Made by a program: the position numbers and the translations under genes
Assembly: GCF_000830885.1 (NCBI RefSeq)
Contig: NZ_CP006951.1
Span: 310,001-374,000 of the forward strand
Direction: 5' to 3'
Length of the DNA: 64,000 bases
DNA from: Dehalococcoides mccartyi CG5
Lineage (GTDB): Bacteria > Chloroflexota > Dehalococcoidia > Dehalococcoidales > Dehalococcoidaceae
Shown here: one piece after another, positions 1 to 9,562 of the stretch
Numbering within the stretch: position 1 is the stretch's first letter
How the letters are laid out: each line of letters opens with the position of its first letter
Notes under the pieces: generated by a model
Told to the model about the DNA's origin: nothing
Database searches by the model: none
The model's input: the letters and a program-made list of their open reading frames with translations, nothing else

Positions 1-211
1 TGGTACTGGTTATATCTTCCTGAATACCTGCCGTAGTAGTTTCAAAAGTATTTTTCAGGCGTGCCCTGAATTCAATGGTTTTAGCCTTTAGGGCTTCGTC
101 ACTCAGGGTGGTGAATGAGTTTTCAAGCTGGTTTATTTTGTCTACCAGCGGTTCAAGTGCCCGGATCTCTTTTTCGTTTGAGTCTCCGAAGCTGGAAAAG
201 AATTTAAACAT
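1..211 (-). CDS. secA: Preprotein translocase ATPase SecA, N-terminal fragment
   Basis: Reading the minus strand from the ATG at 211 gives 70 residues that run off the window edge. They start [20 protein letters not shown] and continue with the pattern 'V-x2-I-N-x-L-E ... L-S-D-E-A-L-x-A-K-T', the usual SecA opening before its first nucleotide-binding fold. SecA is the cytosolic motor that drives preproteins through SecYEG; secY lies in this window at 43675. The ATG is three bases past the prs stop codon, so it is probably co-transcribed with glyA and prs. The ATPase motifs lie outside the window, so the call rests on the N-terminus only. Confidence 0.85.
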   Translation of the reverse strand, partial: MFKFFSSFGDSNEKEIRALEPLVDKINQLENSFTTLSDEALKAKTIEFRARLKNTFETTTAGIQEDITST

Positions 212-214
212 GGT

Positions 215-1189
215 TTACTCCATTTGCATCTGATCGTACATCTCTCCGATGGAATTACCGGTATGTATCCGGTAAATAGCCTCACCGATGAGAGGAGCGA
301 TGGAAAGAACAGTTATTTTATCTATTTTTTTCTGGGGAGTGAGGGGTATTGAGTCAGTTACCACCAGTTCCTTTATGGGGGAGGTGGCAATGCGCTGGAT
401 AGCCGGGCCGGAAAGCACCGGGTGGGTGGCACAGGAATATACTTCTTTCACCCCTTTGCTTATAAGTATATTTACGTTGCCTACCAGTGAGCCGGCAGTA
501 TCTATTTCATCGTCAAAGGTCAGGGCGTTTTTACCCTCTACATCACCGATGATATTTATGGTTCTGGTTATGTCGTTATTGCCCATGCGTCTTTTTTCAA
601 TAATCGCCAGAGGGGCATCCAGTTTGGCGGCAAAGTCACGGGCTTTTTTGGAGATGCCTACATCTGTGGCTACGACCACCAGATCCTTTATGTTCTTTTT
701 CTTGAAATAGTTAGCCAGCAGGTTTTCAGCGGTCAGTTCGTCAACCGGCATATTGAAAAAGCCCTGTATCTGGGGGGCATGCAGGTCTACGGTCAGTATA
801 CGGCTGGCACCGGCGGTGGTCAAAAGGTCGGCTACCAAACGGGCGGTAATGGGTACTCTGGGCTGGTCTTTTTTGTCAGTACGGCCATAACCGTAATAAG
901 GCAAAACTGCGGTAATTCTCTCTGACGAAGCCCGTTTCAGGGCGTCCATCATAATAAGCAGTTCCATAATGCTCTGGTTTACGGGTGAGCAGGTTGGTTG
1001 GATAACGTAGACATCTTTCTGGCGGACGCTTTCCTGTATGCGGACGAATATGTTTTCGTTTGAAAACTGGAAAACTTCGCATTTGCCCATCTGAACCTTC
1101 AGGTATTCTGCTACCGCCTTGGCCAGATCAGGATTTGCATTGCCGGTGAAGATTTTCAGTTCTTCTGTCAAATTGCCGTTAACCAACAC
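215..1189 (-). CDS. prs: Ribose-phosphate pyrophosphokinase (PRPP synthetase)
   Basis: Makes 5-phosphoribosyl diphosphate from ribose 5-phosphate and ATP for purine, pyrimidine, NAD, His and Trp synthesis. The 324-residue length is normal for class I enzymes. Visible motifs are the PRPP-binding loop FDDEIDTAGSL, the catalytic-flap region VATDVGISKKARDF and the ATP-side DLHAPQIQGFF. The start is GTG (1189-1187), preceded by an AAAAGGGGG ribosome site. It lies 15 bases after glyA and 3 bases before secA, suggesting one glyA-prs-secA transcript. Pairing with glyA fits one-carbon and purine supply. Confidence 0.96.
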   Translation of the reverse strand: MLVNGNLTEELKIFTGNANPDLAKAVAEYLKVQMGKCEVFQFSNENIFVRIQESVRQKDVYVIQPTCSPVNQSIMELLIMMDALKRASSERITAVLPYYGYGRTDKKDQPRVPITARLVADLLTTAGASRILTVDLHAPQIQGFFNMPVDELTAENLLANYFKKKNIKDLVVVATDVGISKKARDFAAKLDAPLAIIEKRRMGNNDITRTINIIGDVEGKNALTFDDEIDTAGSLVGNVNILISKGVKEVYSCATHPVLSGPAIQRIATSPIKELVVTDSIPLTPQKKIDKITVLSIAPLIGEAIYRIHTGNSIGEMYDQMQME

Positions 1190-1204
1190 GTCCGTTCCCC
1201 CTTT

Positions 1205-2452
1205 TTATATATCTATGCCGGGTACAGGGAATTTGCGGCAGAGGTGAATTACCTCGGCCAGTACCTGTTTTTCTACGTCTTCGTTACCTATGTTTTTAAG
1301 TACCTTGCCAATCCAGCCAACAGTCTGGCGGATTTCAGCCGGACCAAATCCGCGGCTGGTTGCTGCCGGGCAGCCCAGGCGTATGCCTGCCGGTACGTTG
1401 GCAGTTTGGTTTTCGGCAAAGGGTACGGTATTGCGGTTGATTACAATGCCAGCTCTGCGCAGTGCCAGCTGGGCGTCATAACCGTTTACCCCTATGGGGC
1501 TTAAGTCTACCAATACCAGATGGTTGTCGGTACCGCCTGAAACCAGGCGGAGTCCCAGCTTGCGTAGTTCCTCAGCCATTACCTGGGTATTCTCAAGAGT
1601 TTTTTTCTGGTAAGTGACAAAACCGGGCTGCATGGCTTCCTGAAAAGCCACTGCTTTAGCGGCAACTACCTGCATAAGAGGTCCGCCCTGCATTACCGGA
1701 AATACTGCCTGGTCAATAGCTTTGGCGTATTGCTCTTTGCAGAGTATAAAGCCGCCGCGCGGGCCGCGCAGGGTTTTATGGCTGGTAGAGGTAACCACAT
1801 CAGCGTATGGCACTGGTGAAGGATGAAGCCCGGCGGCTACCAGACCGGCAATATGGGCGATATCCACCATCAGTTTGGCGTCCACCTTGTCACAGATAGC
1901 CCTGAAACGTTCAAAATCCAGTATTCGGGGATAGGCTGAAGCACCGGTCACAATCATGCGGGGGCGATGTTCCATAGCCAGTTTTTCCAGATTATCATAG
2001 TCAATCCGCTCGGTTTCGGCATTCAGCCCGTACTCAATTACATGGTAAAGCTTGCCGGTAAAATTGACCTTTGAACCATGGGTCAGGTGTCCGCCGTGGG
2101 AAAGGGTAAGTCCCATTATGGTATCACCGGGTTTTACCATGGCGAAATAGGCGGCCATATTAGCTTGAGCCCCGGAATGGGGCTGAACGTTGGCATGTTC
2201 GGCATGGAACAGGGTCTTTGCCCTGTCTATAGCCAGTTCCTCTACGGCGTCTGCGTATTCACAGCCTGCGTAATATCGTTTGCCGGGGTATCCTTCGGCG
2301 TATTTATTGGTGAAAACTGAACCTTGAGCTTCCAAAACAGCCTTGCTGGTATAGTTTTCTGAAGCTATGAGGTCAATTGTTTCTTTCAGGCGGGTGGTTT
2401 CCTGCATTATGGCATTATAAACTGCCGGATCCGAGGTCTTTAAAAAGCTCAT
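1205..2452 (-). CDS. glyA: Serine hydroxymethyltransferase
   Basis: PLP enzyme interconverting serine plus tetrahydrofolate with glycine plus methylene-tetrahydrofolate, the main one-carbon entry point. The 415 residues include the PLP-lysine motif [14 protein letters not shown] near residue 230, the N-terminal LIASENYTS and [11 protein letters not shown] substrate and folate motifs, and HSGAQAN. The ATG at 2452 is preceded by AAAGGAGA, so the start is secure. It is first in the minus-strand group glyA-prs-secA. A -10 box is seen upstream at 2508-2513. Confidence 0.97.
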   Translation of the reverse strand: MSFLKTSDPAVYNAIMQETTRLKETIDLIASENYTSKAVLEAQGSVFTNKYAEGYPGKRYYAGCEYADAVEELAIDRAKTLFHAEHANVQPHSGAQANMAAYFAMVKPGDTIMGLTLSHGGHLTHGSKVNFTGKLYHVIEYGLNAETERIDYDNLEKLAMEHRPRMIVTGASAYPRILDFERFRAICDKVDAKLMVDIAHIAGLVAAGLHPSPVPYADVVTSTSHKTLRGPRGGFILCKEQYAKAIDQAVFPVMQGGPLMQVVAAKAVAFQEAMQPGFVTYQKKTLENTQVMAEELRKLGLRLVSGGTDNHLVLVDLSPIGVNGYDAQLALRRAGIVINRNTVPFAENQTANVPAGIRLGCPAATSRGFGPAEIRQTVGWIGKVLKNIGNEDVEKQVLAEVIHLCRKFPVPGIDI

Positions 2453-2507
2453 GGCTCTCCTTTCAGGTGTAAAAAAACAATCAGCGTAAGTCTACAACGC
2501 AAGGGAT

Positions 2508-2513
2508 ATTATA
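2508..2513 (-). promoter_or_regulatory. Candidate glyA promoter, extended -10
   Basis: The minus strand reads TGA then TATAAT, an extended -10, 55 bases upstream of the glyA ATG. No good -35 is seen at 16-18 bases. It sits in the divergent gap between glyA and the uracil-DNA glycosylase gene. Confidence 0.5.
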
Positions 2514-2523
2514 TCAAATTGAC

Positions 2524-2558
2524 TTGACATATTGACAGTGTTATCATAACCCTATTAG
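2524..2558 (+). promoter_or_regulatory. Possible promoter of the uracil-DNA glycosylase / rnj / ftsK group
   Basis: Two overlapping TTGACA hexamers (2524-2529 and 2532-2537) precede TATTAG at 2553-2558. The second pair has a short 15-base spacer. The gene start at 2586 has no recognisable ribosome site. The hexamers are convincing, but the -10 is not. Confidence 0.35.
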
Positions 2559-2585
2559 GCAGCTAGATGTCAGATAAATAATATA

Positions 2586-3206
2586 ATGCATGATAAAGAA
2601 GAATTACTCAAGGGCATATATATAGAAATAGCCCGTTGTGTACGTTGTAATCTTCATACTACCCGTACCTGTTCTGTCCCCGGTGAAGGGAATGCCGATG
2701 CCAAAATTATGTTTATTGGCGAAGCCCCCGGTTTTAACGAAGACCAGCAGGGGCGTCCCTTTGTAGGTGCAGCCGGCAAATTCCTGACAGAGCTTATCTG
2801 CTCTATAGGGCTTACGCGGGAAGATGTGTATATTACCAATGTAGTTAAAGACCGTCCGCCGGGCAACCGTGACCCCCTGCCGGACGAGATTTCTGCCTGT
2901 TGCAATTTTCTGGACCGCCAGATAGAAATAATAAAACCAAAAATCATAGTCACTCTGGGCAGGTTTTCTATGGCCAGGTACTTCACCGGTATTACCATAA
3001 GTAAAATTCATGGTCAGCCGATGAGACGGGACGGGATAATTTATTATCCTATGTACCACCCGGCCGCAGCCCTGCACCAGGGGGGCTTACGTAAGGAGAT
3101 TGAACAGGATATGCTCCGGATACCGGGGTTGCTTGAAGAACTGAAATGTGCCGAGGCGCTTTTAGTTCCCAAAGAACCTCCAACCCGGCAGTTAGGCCTG
3201 TTCTGA
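2586..3206 (+). CDS. Uracil-DNA glycosylase, family 4 (Fe-S type)
   Basis: Removes uracil arising from cytosine deamination, starting base-excision repair. The 206 residues carry the family 4 signature GEAPGFNEDQQGRPFVGAAG at about residues 43-62, the paired cysteines CVRC near the N-terminus that supply part of the 4Fe-4S cluster, further cysteines near residue 104, and the C-terminal YHPAAALH motif. Families 4 and 5 share the cluster, but GEAPG with a following E-D favours family 4. There is no Shine-Dalgarno before the ATG. The stop is 6 bases before the RNase J ATG, so co-transcription is likely. Confidence 0.9.
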   Translation: MHDKEELLKGIYIEIARCVRCNLHTTRTCSVPGEGNADAKIMFIGEAPGFNEDQQGRPFVGAAGKFLTELICSIGLTREDVYITNVVKDRPPGNRDPLPDEISACCNFLDRQIEIIKPKIIVTLGRFSMARYFTGITISKIHGQPMRRDGIIYYPMYHPAAALHQGGLRKEIEQDMLRIPGLLEELKCAEALLVPKEPPTRQLGLF

Positions 3207-3212
3207 TGAAGT

Positions 3213-4868
3213 ATGGCAAAACCTAAACTTAAGATTGTACCTCTGGGTGGCCTGGGTGAGATAGGCAAGAATATGATGTCTGTAGAATATGGGGAAGACA
3301 TCATCCTGATAGACTGCGGGCTTATGTTCCCCGAAGAAGAAATGCTGGGTATAGATTTGGTAATACCCGACATTTCATATGTACTGGAAAACCGTGAAAA
3401 AGTACGGGGTATTGTAATTACCCACGGACATGAAGACCATATAGGGGCGTTACCCTATATACTTCCCCAGATAAATGTACCTATTTATTGTACTAAACTT
3501 ACCCAAGGGCTTATTTCGGTAAAGCTGAAGGAAGCCAAACTGCTCCACCAGACCAAGATAAATGTTATCCCGTCTGACGGTACTTTCAAGCTGGGTAAAC
3601 TCAAAGTAGACTTCTATCCGGTCTGCCACAGTCTGCCGGATTCGGTGGGGCTGGTTATCCAGACGCCTATCGGGGCGGTAGTCCACAGCGGTGATTTCAA
3701 ACTGGACTATACGCCGGTAGACGGCAAACCTACCAATCTGTCACGTTTGGCTATGCTGGGCTCGCGTGGAGTACTGCTTTTGATGTCAGACTCCACCCAT
3801 GTGGAACTGCCCGGTTATACCCCCTCGGAAACTGTGGTGGGCGAAAATATTGACCGTATTATCGGGGCGGCTACGGGGCGGGTACTGGTTACCACCTTTG
3901 CTTCGCTTATTTCCCGCCAGCAGCAGGTTATTGATGCCGCTGCCAAATACGGGCGCAAGCTCTTTTTTGCCGGCCGCAGTATGACTGAAATTCATAAAAT
4001 GGCTACCGATTTGGGCTACCTTAAAGTGCCTGAAGGTCTGGTATGCAATATAGAGCAGCTTCAGCGTGTACCCCCGGAGAAAGTGGTTTTGATGACTACC
4101 GGTTCTCAGGGTGAACCTACCTCTGCCCTTGTTCGTATAGCCAACCGTGATTTCCGCCATGTCCACATAATGAAAGGGGATACCGTAATTATTTCGGCGT
4201 CCCCCATACCCGGCAATGAATCACTGGTAAGCCGTACTATAGACAGCCTTTTCCGCCAAGGGGCTAAAGTGTTTTATGACCGCATAGCCAAAGTACATGT
4301 ACACGGGCATGCCAGTCAGGAAGAACTGAAGCTGGTACTCAATCTGGTCAACCCCAAGTACTTTGTGCCCGTGCATGGCGAATACCGCCACCTGACCATG
4401 CATGCCGAGCTTGCCCGGACTATGGGTGTTGCTCCGGAAAATGCCTTTGTCATGGAAGACGGGGATATACTGGAGTTAAATACCAAGTCCGGTCGTATTA
4501 CGGGCAAAGTCCCGTCCGGCAATGTCTACGTAGATGGTTTGAGTGTGGGTGATGTGGGCGGGGTGGTACTCCGCAACCGCCGTATGCTTTCACAGGACGG
4601 TATCGTAGTGGCAATTGTGGCTATTAACAAGCAAACCGGTATGCTGGTGGGCAGGCCGGATATTGTTTCCAGGGGATTTGTTGATCCTGATGAATCTAAA
4701 GCTATGCTGGATGCCAGTCGTGACCTTATAATCAAGCTGCTTGACCATGACGGTAAGGATATTCCCGAGGGGGCTATGTATAATGATGTTAAAGAAACGC
4801 TGAACAAGTTTTACTACGAGCAGACTAAACGGCGTCCCATGGTTATCCCGGTTATGGTAAAAGTGTAG
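3213..4868 (+). CDS. rnj: Ribonuclease J (metallo-beta-lactamase/beta-CASP RNase)
   Basis: Endo/5'-exonuclease for mRNA turnover and rRNA/tRNA maturation in bacteria that lack or supplement RNase E. The 551-residue length is typical. The zinc site is clear: THGHEDHIGALPY at about residues 71-83, then HSGDFKLD and the beta-CASP motifs SDSTH, GSQGEP and PVHGEYRHL. A C-terminal domain follows after about residue 450. It sits between the uracil-DNA glycosylase and ftsK, with 6-base and 19-base gaps, in an apparent three-gene operon. Confidence 0.95.
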   Translation: MAKPKLKIVPLGGLGEIGKNMMSVEYGEDIILIDCGLMFPEEEMLGIDLVIPDISYVLENREKVRGIVITHGHEDHIGALPYILPQINVPIYCTKLTQGLISVKLKEAKLLHQTKINVIPSDGTFKLGKLKVDFYPVCHSLPDSVGLVIQTPIGAVVHSGDFKLDYTPVDGKPTNLSRLAMLGSRGVLLLMSDSTHVELPGYTPSETVVGENIDRIIGAATGRVLVTTFASLISRQQQVIDAAAKYGRKLFFAGRSMTEIHKMATDLGYLKVPEGLVCNIEQLQRVPPEKVVLMTTGSQGEPTSALVRIANRDFRHVHIMKGDTVIISASPIPGNESLVSRTIDSLFRQGAKVFYDRIAKVHVHGHASQEELKLVLNLVNPKYFVPVHGEYRHLTMHAELARTMGVAPENAFVMEDGDILELNTKSGRITGKVPSGNVYVDGLSVGDVGGVVLRNRRMLSQDGIVVAIVAINKQTGMLVGRPDIVSRGFVDPDESKAMLDASRDLIIKLLDHDGKDIPEGAMYNDVKETLNKFYYEQTKRRPMVIPVMVKV

Positions 4869-4887
4869 GTTTGTAGACGAGGTTGAT

Positions 4888-7338
4888 ATGCCTAAAAAAG
4901 AAGATCCCAGAGAAACCCTGCGGAATGCAAGGCCAAGGGCAAAAACCCCGGCTAAGATAACTGCAAGCAAGCGTAAGAAACCTGCCCTTGTGCGTAGCAA
5001 GACCAAAAAAATCGCCTCAAAGAAGGCTTTTTCAAGCACTCCCGCCAAGGGAGGAGCGTCTTGGCTTTGGGTTATGCTGGTAGCTTCGGCTATGGCCTTT
5101 GTGGTCTGGCAATGGGAAGGCGTGACAGACTTTTTTGCCAATTTCGGCAGTGGTACGGCCGGCCTGTTTGGCTGGGGGCTGCTGCTTATTCTTTTGGGTA
5201 TTATTATTGCTATTGTGGCTCTCAGGTTTGACCAGATGTCCGAATGGGCTCACCGCTACCGTCTGAATCTTTGGAACAAATGGCTGGGCGGGGTGGTGCT
5301 TATTCTAGCGGCTTGGGGTATGCTGGGTATGATGGATGCCGGCGGTGACATAGGCTTAGGCATACTGGGCGGCAAAACCGATGTAAACGGATTTATGCGG
5401 GTACTGGCTCTGATTGTGCTGGGAATCATACTTTTAGCTCCGGGTGCAGTCTGGAAAAGCCTGAGTGGGCTTTTCAAAGGTATTTTCAGACCCTCCCGCC
5501 GTTCTAATATGCCTGAAGTAGCCCGGCTTGACCGTACGGTAGTCAGCCGTCCGGTATTTGGTGGTCACGAAGACAGTATCAGCCCTGATATGGGTGAACC
5601 TGTCCGCAGGTTAGCTAACACAAAACCTGCCTCGAAGATAGAACTTCCATCTATAAAACTGCCCTCATTCGGCAAAACCGAATCACGGGTAATAGAGATT
5701 AAAAACCCTCTGGCAGCTAAAACTGCTCCCCAGACAGAGCTTCCCAATATGCCGGCGGAAAATACTGCCAGAGAACCCAAACCGGCTGATGACCGTTCGG
5801 ACGCTGACCGCAGGCAGGTGGCTTCCGAAGTCTGGAAGAAATATGGCGAGGCTGAGGGTTTGGTAGAGATGGACGGCTGGAAATTGCCGCCTATAGAAAT
5901 GCTGGATAAAACTACCGAAATAGGTTTTTCGGAAGCGGATAATCTTCAGCGGGCACGGGCTATTGAAGATGCTTTGGCCAGTTACGGGGTGGAGGGCAAG
6001 GTTATCCAGATAAATGCCGGACCTACCGTTACCCAATTCGGGGTGGAACCGGGCTGGGACCGCAAATTTAAAGAAATAAAAGAACGTGATAAAGACGGGG
6101 AGACTACTTCCCGGCAAGTGGAGGTTTCCAAGACAAGGGTCAAGGTTGACCGTATTGCCTCTTTGGCAAACGATCTGGCACTGGCTCTGGCCGCACCCAG
6201 TTTACGCATAGAAGCCCCTGTGCCGGGTAAATCTATAGTAGGTATCGAAGTACCTAACACTTCTTTCGGGGTGGTATCCATGCGGAGCGTTATGGAGACT
6301 AACACTTTCCAGAAGATACTGGCTCGCTCACCACTGGCTTTGGCTTTGGGTAAAGGTGCAGGCGGTGAGGCTGTTTCCGGTGACCTGACCAAGATGCCCC
6401 ATTTGCTTATTGCCGGTGCTACCGGTTCAGGTAAAACAGTCTGCCTGAACTCCATTATATGCTGTATGTTGCTGAACAATACGCCTGCAAGCGTGAAGTT
6501 TATTATGATTGACCCCAAAAGGGTGGAACTTACCCCATTTAACGGTTTGCCTCATCTGGCTACACCGGTAATTGTAGACGTGGAAAAAGCTCTGTCTGCC
6601 CTGCGCTGGTTGGCGGCTGAGATGGACCGACGTTATCAGACACTGGCGGCAGCCGGTTCACGCAATATTGAGGGTTACAACAAGACCCGTGTTGGTTCTG
6701 ACCGAATGGCTTTTATTGTACTGATTATAGACGAACTGGCAGATCTGATGATGGCCGGTTTTGATGAGGTTGAACACATCCTTTGCCGCTTGGCTCAGAT
6801 GGCCAGAGCTGTGGGTATCCACCTGGTAGTGGCTACCCAACGCCCGTCAGTAGATGTCATCACCGGGCTTATCAAGGCTAACTTTCCCACCCGTATCAGT
6901 TTTGCGGTTACCTCACAGGTAGACTCGCGGACTATTTTGGATATGGTGGGTGCGGAAAAACTGCTGGGGCGGGGTGATATGCTTTACATGCCTACCGAGG
7001 CTGCTAAACCCAAACGTCTGCAGGGCTGTTATGTTTCGGATGCCGAAAGTGAACGCTTGATATACTTTTGGACCAACCAGAAAGATATCTCTCCGTCTGA
7101 AGCTTTGAAAGTGGAGGAGATAACCGCCCCGCCGCCGGCTCAAAAAAGCCGAACCAAAGACCCTCTGTTTGACGAGGCCATGGCACTTATTTCAGAGCAT
7201 AACAATATTATTTCTGCCTCGTTCCTGCAGAGGAAGATGCATATTGGTTACCCCAGAGCTGCCCGCTTGGCAGATGAACTGCGGGAAGCTATTGAGGGTG
7301 ATGACGGCAAAGCCGAAGTACCAAAAGATGAGTATTAA
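4888..7338 (+). CDS. ftsK: DNA translocase FtsK/SpoIIIE
   Basis: Septum-located motor that pumps chromosome ends into daughter cells and aids dimer resolution. The 816 residues are laid out as a Lys/Arg-rich cytosolic start (1-50), hydrophobic segments between about 52 and 190 forming the membrane domain, a short Pro/Lys/Glu linker to about 310, the motor with Walker A GATGSGKTVCLNSI (about 510-523) and Walker B LIIDELADLMMAG, and a C-terminal winged-helix gamma domain (about 750-805) for oriented DNA recognition. It is the last gene before the terminator at 7361. Confidence 0.95.
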   Translation: MPKKEDPRETLRNARPRAKTPAKITASKRKKPALVRSKTKKIASKKAFSSTPAKGGASWLWVMLVASAMAFVVWQWEGVTDFFANFGSGTAGLFGWGLLLILLGIIIAIVALRFDQMSEWAHRYRLNLWNKWLGGVVLILAAWGMLGMMDAGGDIGLGILGGKTDVNGFMRVLALIVLGIILLAPGAVWKSLSGLFKGIFRPSRRSNMPEVARLDRTVVSRPVFGGHEDSISPDMGEPVRRLANTKPASKIELPSIKLPSFGKTESRVIEIKNPLAAKTAPQTELPNMPAENTAREPKPADDRSDADRRQVASEVWKKYGEAEGLVEMDGWKLPPIEMLDKTTEIGFSEADNLQRARAIEDALASYGVEGKVIQINAGPTVTQFGVEPGWDRKFKEIKERDKDGETTSRQVEVSKTRVKVDRIASLANDLALALAAPSLRIEAPVPGKSIVGIEVPNTSFGVVSMRSVMETNTFQKILARSPLALALGKGAGGEAVSGDLTKMPHLLIAGATGSGKTVCLNSIICCMLLNNTPASVKFIMIDPKRVELTPFNGLPHLATPVIVDVEKALSALRWLAAEMDRRYQTLAAAGSRNIEGYNKTRVGSDRMAFIVLIIDELADLMMAGFDEVEHILCRLAQMARAVGIHLVVATQRPSVDVITGLIKANFPTRISFAVTSQVDSRTILDMVGAEKLLGRGDMLYMPTEAAKPKRLQGCYVSDAESERLIYFWTNQKDISPSEALKVEEITAPPPAQKSRTKDPLFDEAMALISEHNNIISASFLQRKMHIGYPRAARLADELREAIEGDDGKAEVPKDEY

Positions 7339-7360
7339 GTAATACAGCTTAAAGTATTAG

Positions 7361-7387
7361 AAAAGCCCTGATTATTTCAGGGCTTTT
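7361..7387. terminator. Bidirectional intrinsic terminator between ftsK and the uvrB operon
   Basis: There is a perfect 11-bp stem (7361-7371 with 7377-7387) around a 5-base loop. It is A-rich on one flank and T-rich on the other, so it can act for both converging transcripts. The 3' arm contains the stop codon of the small minus-strand ORF at 7377-7526. Confidence 0.85.
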
Positions 7388-7526
7388 GTTTGGCTTTCTT
7401 TTCAACTGCGTCTTTGTAAACTTGTGCAAGGCCTTTGCCGTGCTGGGTCATCTGTTTACGGCGGCTTAGCAGCCTTTGTTCACGTTGTTCCTGACGGGTC
7501 TGGGGTGTCTTATTCGGGTCTTTCAT
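7377..7526 (-). CDS. Hypothetical 49-residue basic protein coupled to uvrB
   Basis: This is a short frame I read directly. It starts at the ATG formed by the last bases of uvrB (ATGA overlap with the uvrB TGA) and ends at a TGA inside the terminator stem. The product is very basic and polar (for example [15 protein letters not shown], then [10 protein letters not shown]) and looks like one or two charged helices with no membrane segment. I do not recognise a family. The 4-base overlap favours translational re-initiation, and the reading frame fills the space exactly up to the terminator. There is no independent Shine-Dalgarno. It could still be chance. Confidence 0.5.
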   Translation of the reverse strand: MKDPNKTPQTRQEQREQRLLSRRKQMTQHGKGLAQVYKDAVEKKAKQKP

Positions 7527-9517
7527 TTTCTGCCCAGCGGGTCTATTTCAAGTGCGGCACGCAGTTCCACCACCCGGTCACGGATAAGGGCTGCCCGTTC
7601 AAACTCCAGATTTTTAGCCGCTTTTTTCATCTGGCTTTCCAGTTCTTTTATCAAACGGGCAATATCTTCCCTGAGGGTGGGGGTGGGTCTGAACTCCGGG
7701 CCGCTGACTTCGGCTGTGACCGAGCGGATACGTTCATTTATATCCTTGATAGCCTTGCGGATACCCTGCGGGGTAATATTGTGCAGGCGGTTATAATCTT
7801 CCTGTATTTTACGGCGGCGGATAATTTCATCCATGGCACGCTGCATAGACCCGGTTATTTTATCTGCGTACATTATTACTTGCCCGTCCACATGGCGGGC
7901 AGCCCGTCCCATAGTCTGGATAAGTGCCTGTTCAGACCGAAGGTATCCCTCTTTGTCGGCATCCAGTATGGCCACCAGACTGACTTCAGGCAGGTCTAAT
8001 CCTTCGCGGAGCAGATTTATGCCCACTATTACGTCATAAACCCCCAGACGCAGGTCACGGAGTATTTCTATCCGTTCCAGAGTATCTACCTCGGAGTGCA
8101 GGTAATGGGTTTTTACTCCCATTTCTACCAGATAATCAGCCAGCTTTTCAGACATCTTTTTGGTAAGGGTAGTGATAAGCACCCGTTCATTTTTCGCTAC
8201 CCGTTTTTTTACTTCTTCCAGCAGGTCATCTATCTGCCCGACGGTGGGTTTTACCGTCATGACCGGTTCAAGCAGACCGGTGGGGCGTACCAGCTGCTCC
8301 ACTACCTGCAGGGAGTGTTCTTTTTCATACGGGCCGGGTGTGGCTGATACATAAATAGCCTGTTTGACTCTGGCTTTAAATTCATCAAAGCTCAAGGGGC
8401 GGTTATCCATAGCTGACGGCAGGCGGAAGCCGTAGTCCACCAGAGTTTTTTTGCGGGCGGAGTCTCCGGCGTACATTCCCCGTATCTGGGGGAGGCTCAT
8501 ATGGGACTCGTCAACTATCAGCAGAAAATCTTCCGGGAAATAATCCAGTAGTGTCCAAGGGGCACTGCCTGCTTTTCGCCCTGCCAGATGACGGGAATAG
8601 TTTTCCACCCCTGAGCAATATCCTGCCTGTTCCATCATCTCCAAATCATAATTGGTTCGTTGCTTCAGGCGGGCGGCTTCCAGCATCTTGCCTTCGGCTT
8701 CCAGTTCCTTCAGGCGGTCTTCAAGCTCGGCTTGAATGCTCTTTATGGCCTCAGCCATTTTTTCGGCTGAGGTCACAAAATGCTTGGCGGGGTAGATATT
8801 TATCTCTTCTATACCAGCCAGAAGTTCGCCGCTTACCGGGTCAAGGCTGACTATCCGTTCTATTTCATCACCGAAGAATTCCACCCTGAGTGCCAGTTCT
8901 TCGTAAGCCGGCTGAATTTCCAGAGTATCTCCCCGCAGACGGAATTTGCCGCGGGAGAAATCAAGGTCATTCCGTTCGTACTGCATATCTACCAGACGCC
9001 GCAGGATAAGGTCACGCCGGAAAGATTGGCCCTTTTTCAAAGGGAGTACAAAACTGCGGTATTCTTCCGGTTCGCCCAAACCGTATATGCAGGAAACCGA
9101 GGCTACGATAACCACATCCCGGCGTTCAAAAAGGGCACGGGTAGCGGCATGACGGAGTTTATCAATCTCCTCGTTTATATCTGAATCTTTCTCAATGTAC
9201 ATGTCCTTTTGGGGGACATAAGCTTCAGGCTGGTAATAATCATAATAGCTGACAAAGTATTCCACCGAGTTTTCGGGCAGGAATTCTTTCATTTCTGAAT
9301 AGAGCTGGGCGGCCAGAGTTTTGTTGTGGCTGATTATCAGGGTGGGGCGGTTTACTCTGGCTATAACGTTAGCCATGGTAAAGGTTTTGCCTGAGCCGGT
9401 CACTCCCAGCAGGGTCTGGTCTGTAAGCCCGCTTACCAGTCCCTTAGCCAGTTTTTCCACTGCTTGGGGTTGGTCACCGGTAAGTGCAAAATCTGAGACT
9501 ATTTTGAAAGATGGCAT
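7523..9517 (-). CDS. uvrB: Excinuclease ABC subunit B
   Basis: Damage-verifying helicase-like subunit of nucleotide excision repair; it takes DNA from UvrA and loads UvrC. The 664 residues show Walker [11 protein letters not shown] (about 38-47), the beta-hairpin region [17 protein letters not shown], helicase motifs such as QTMGRAARH, and a C-terminal UVR motif (about 620-655) for UvrC contact. No Shine-Dalgarno precedes the ATG. A promoter at 9524-9552 puts the transcription start at or next to the ATG (see findings). uvrA and uvrC are not in the window. Confidence 0.97.
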   Translation of the reverse strand: MPSFKIVSDFALTGDQPQAVEKLAKGLVSGLTDQTLLGVTGSGKTFTMANVIARVNRPTLIISHNKTLAAQLYSEMKEFLPENSVEYFVSYYDYYQPEAYVPQKDMYIEKDSDINEEIDKLRHAATRALFERRDVVIVASVSCIYGLGEPEEYRSFVLPLKKGQSFRRDLILRRLVDMQYERNDLDFSRGKFRLRGDTLEIQPAYEELALRVEFFGDEIERIVSLDPVSGELLAGIEEINIYPAKHFVTSAEKMAEAIKSIQAELEDRLKELEAEGKMLEAARLKQRTNYDLEMMEQAGYCSGVENYSRHLAGRKAGSAPWTLLDYFPEDFLLIVDESHMSLPQIRGMYAGDSARKKTLVDYGFRLPSAMDNRPLSFDEFKARVKQAIYVSATPGPYEKEHSLQVVEQLVRPTGLLEPVMTVKPTVGQIDDLLEEVKKRVAKNERVLITTLTKKMSEKLADYLVEMGVKTHYLHSEVDTLERIEILRDLRLGVYDVIVGINLLREGLDLPEVSLVAILDADKEGYLRSEQALIQTMGRAARHVDGQVIMYADKITGSMQRAMDEIIRRRKIQEDYNRLHNITPQGIRKAIKDINERIRSVTAEVSGPEFRPTPTLREDIARLIKELESQMKKAAKNLEFERAALIRDRVVELRAALEIDPLGRK

Positions 9518-9523
9518 ACCAAA

Positions 9524-9552
9524 ATTATAAACTTTTGAGTGGGGCAGGGCAA
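9524..9552 (-). promoter_or_regulatory. Candidate uvrB promoter, predicted leaderless start
   Basis: The minus strand reads TTGCCC (9547-9552), 17 bases, TATAAT (9524-9529). Seven bases further is 9517, the uvrB ATG itself. The region between -10 and ATG (TTTGGT) contains no ribosome-binding site. No LexA-like palindrome is seen. Confidence 0.6.
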
Positions 9553-9562
9553 TCTACAAATG

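Noticed and set aside
7424-7999. Long plus-strand open frames opposite uvrB and other minus-strand genes
   Set aside because: They are shadows of strong genes on the other strand, lack ribosome sites and resemble no protein family.
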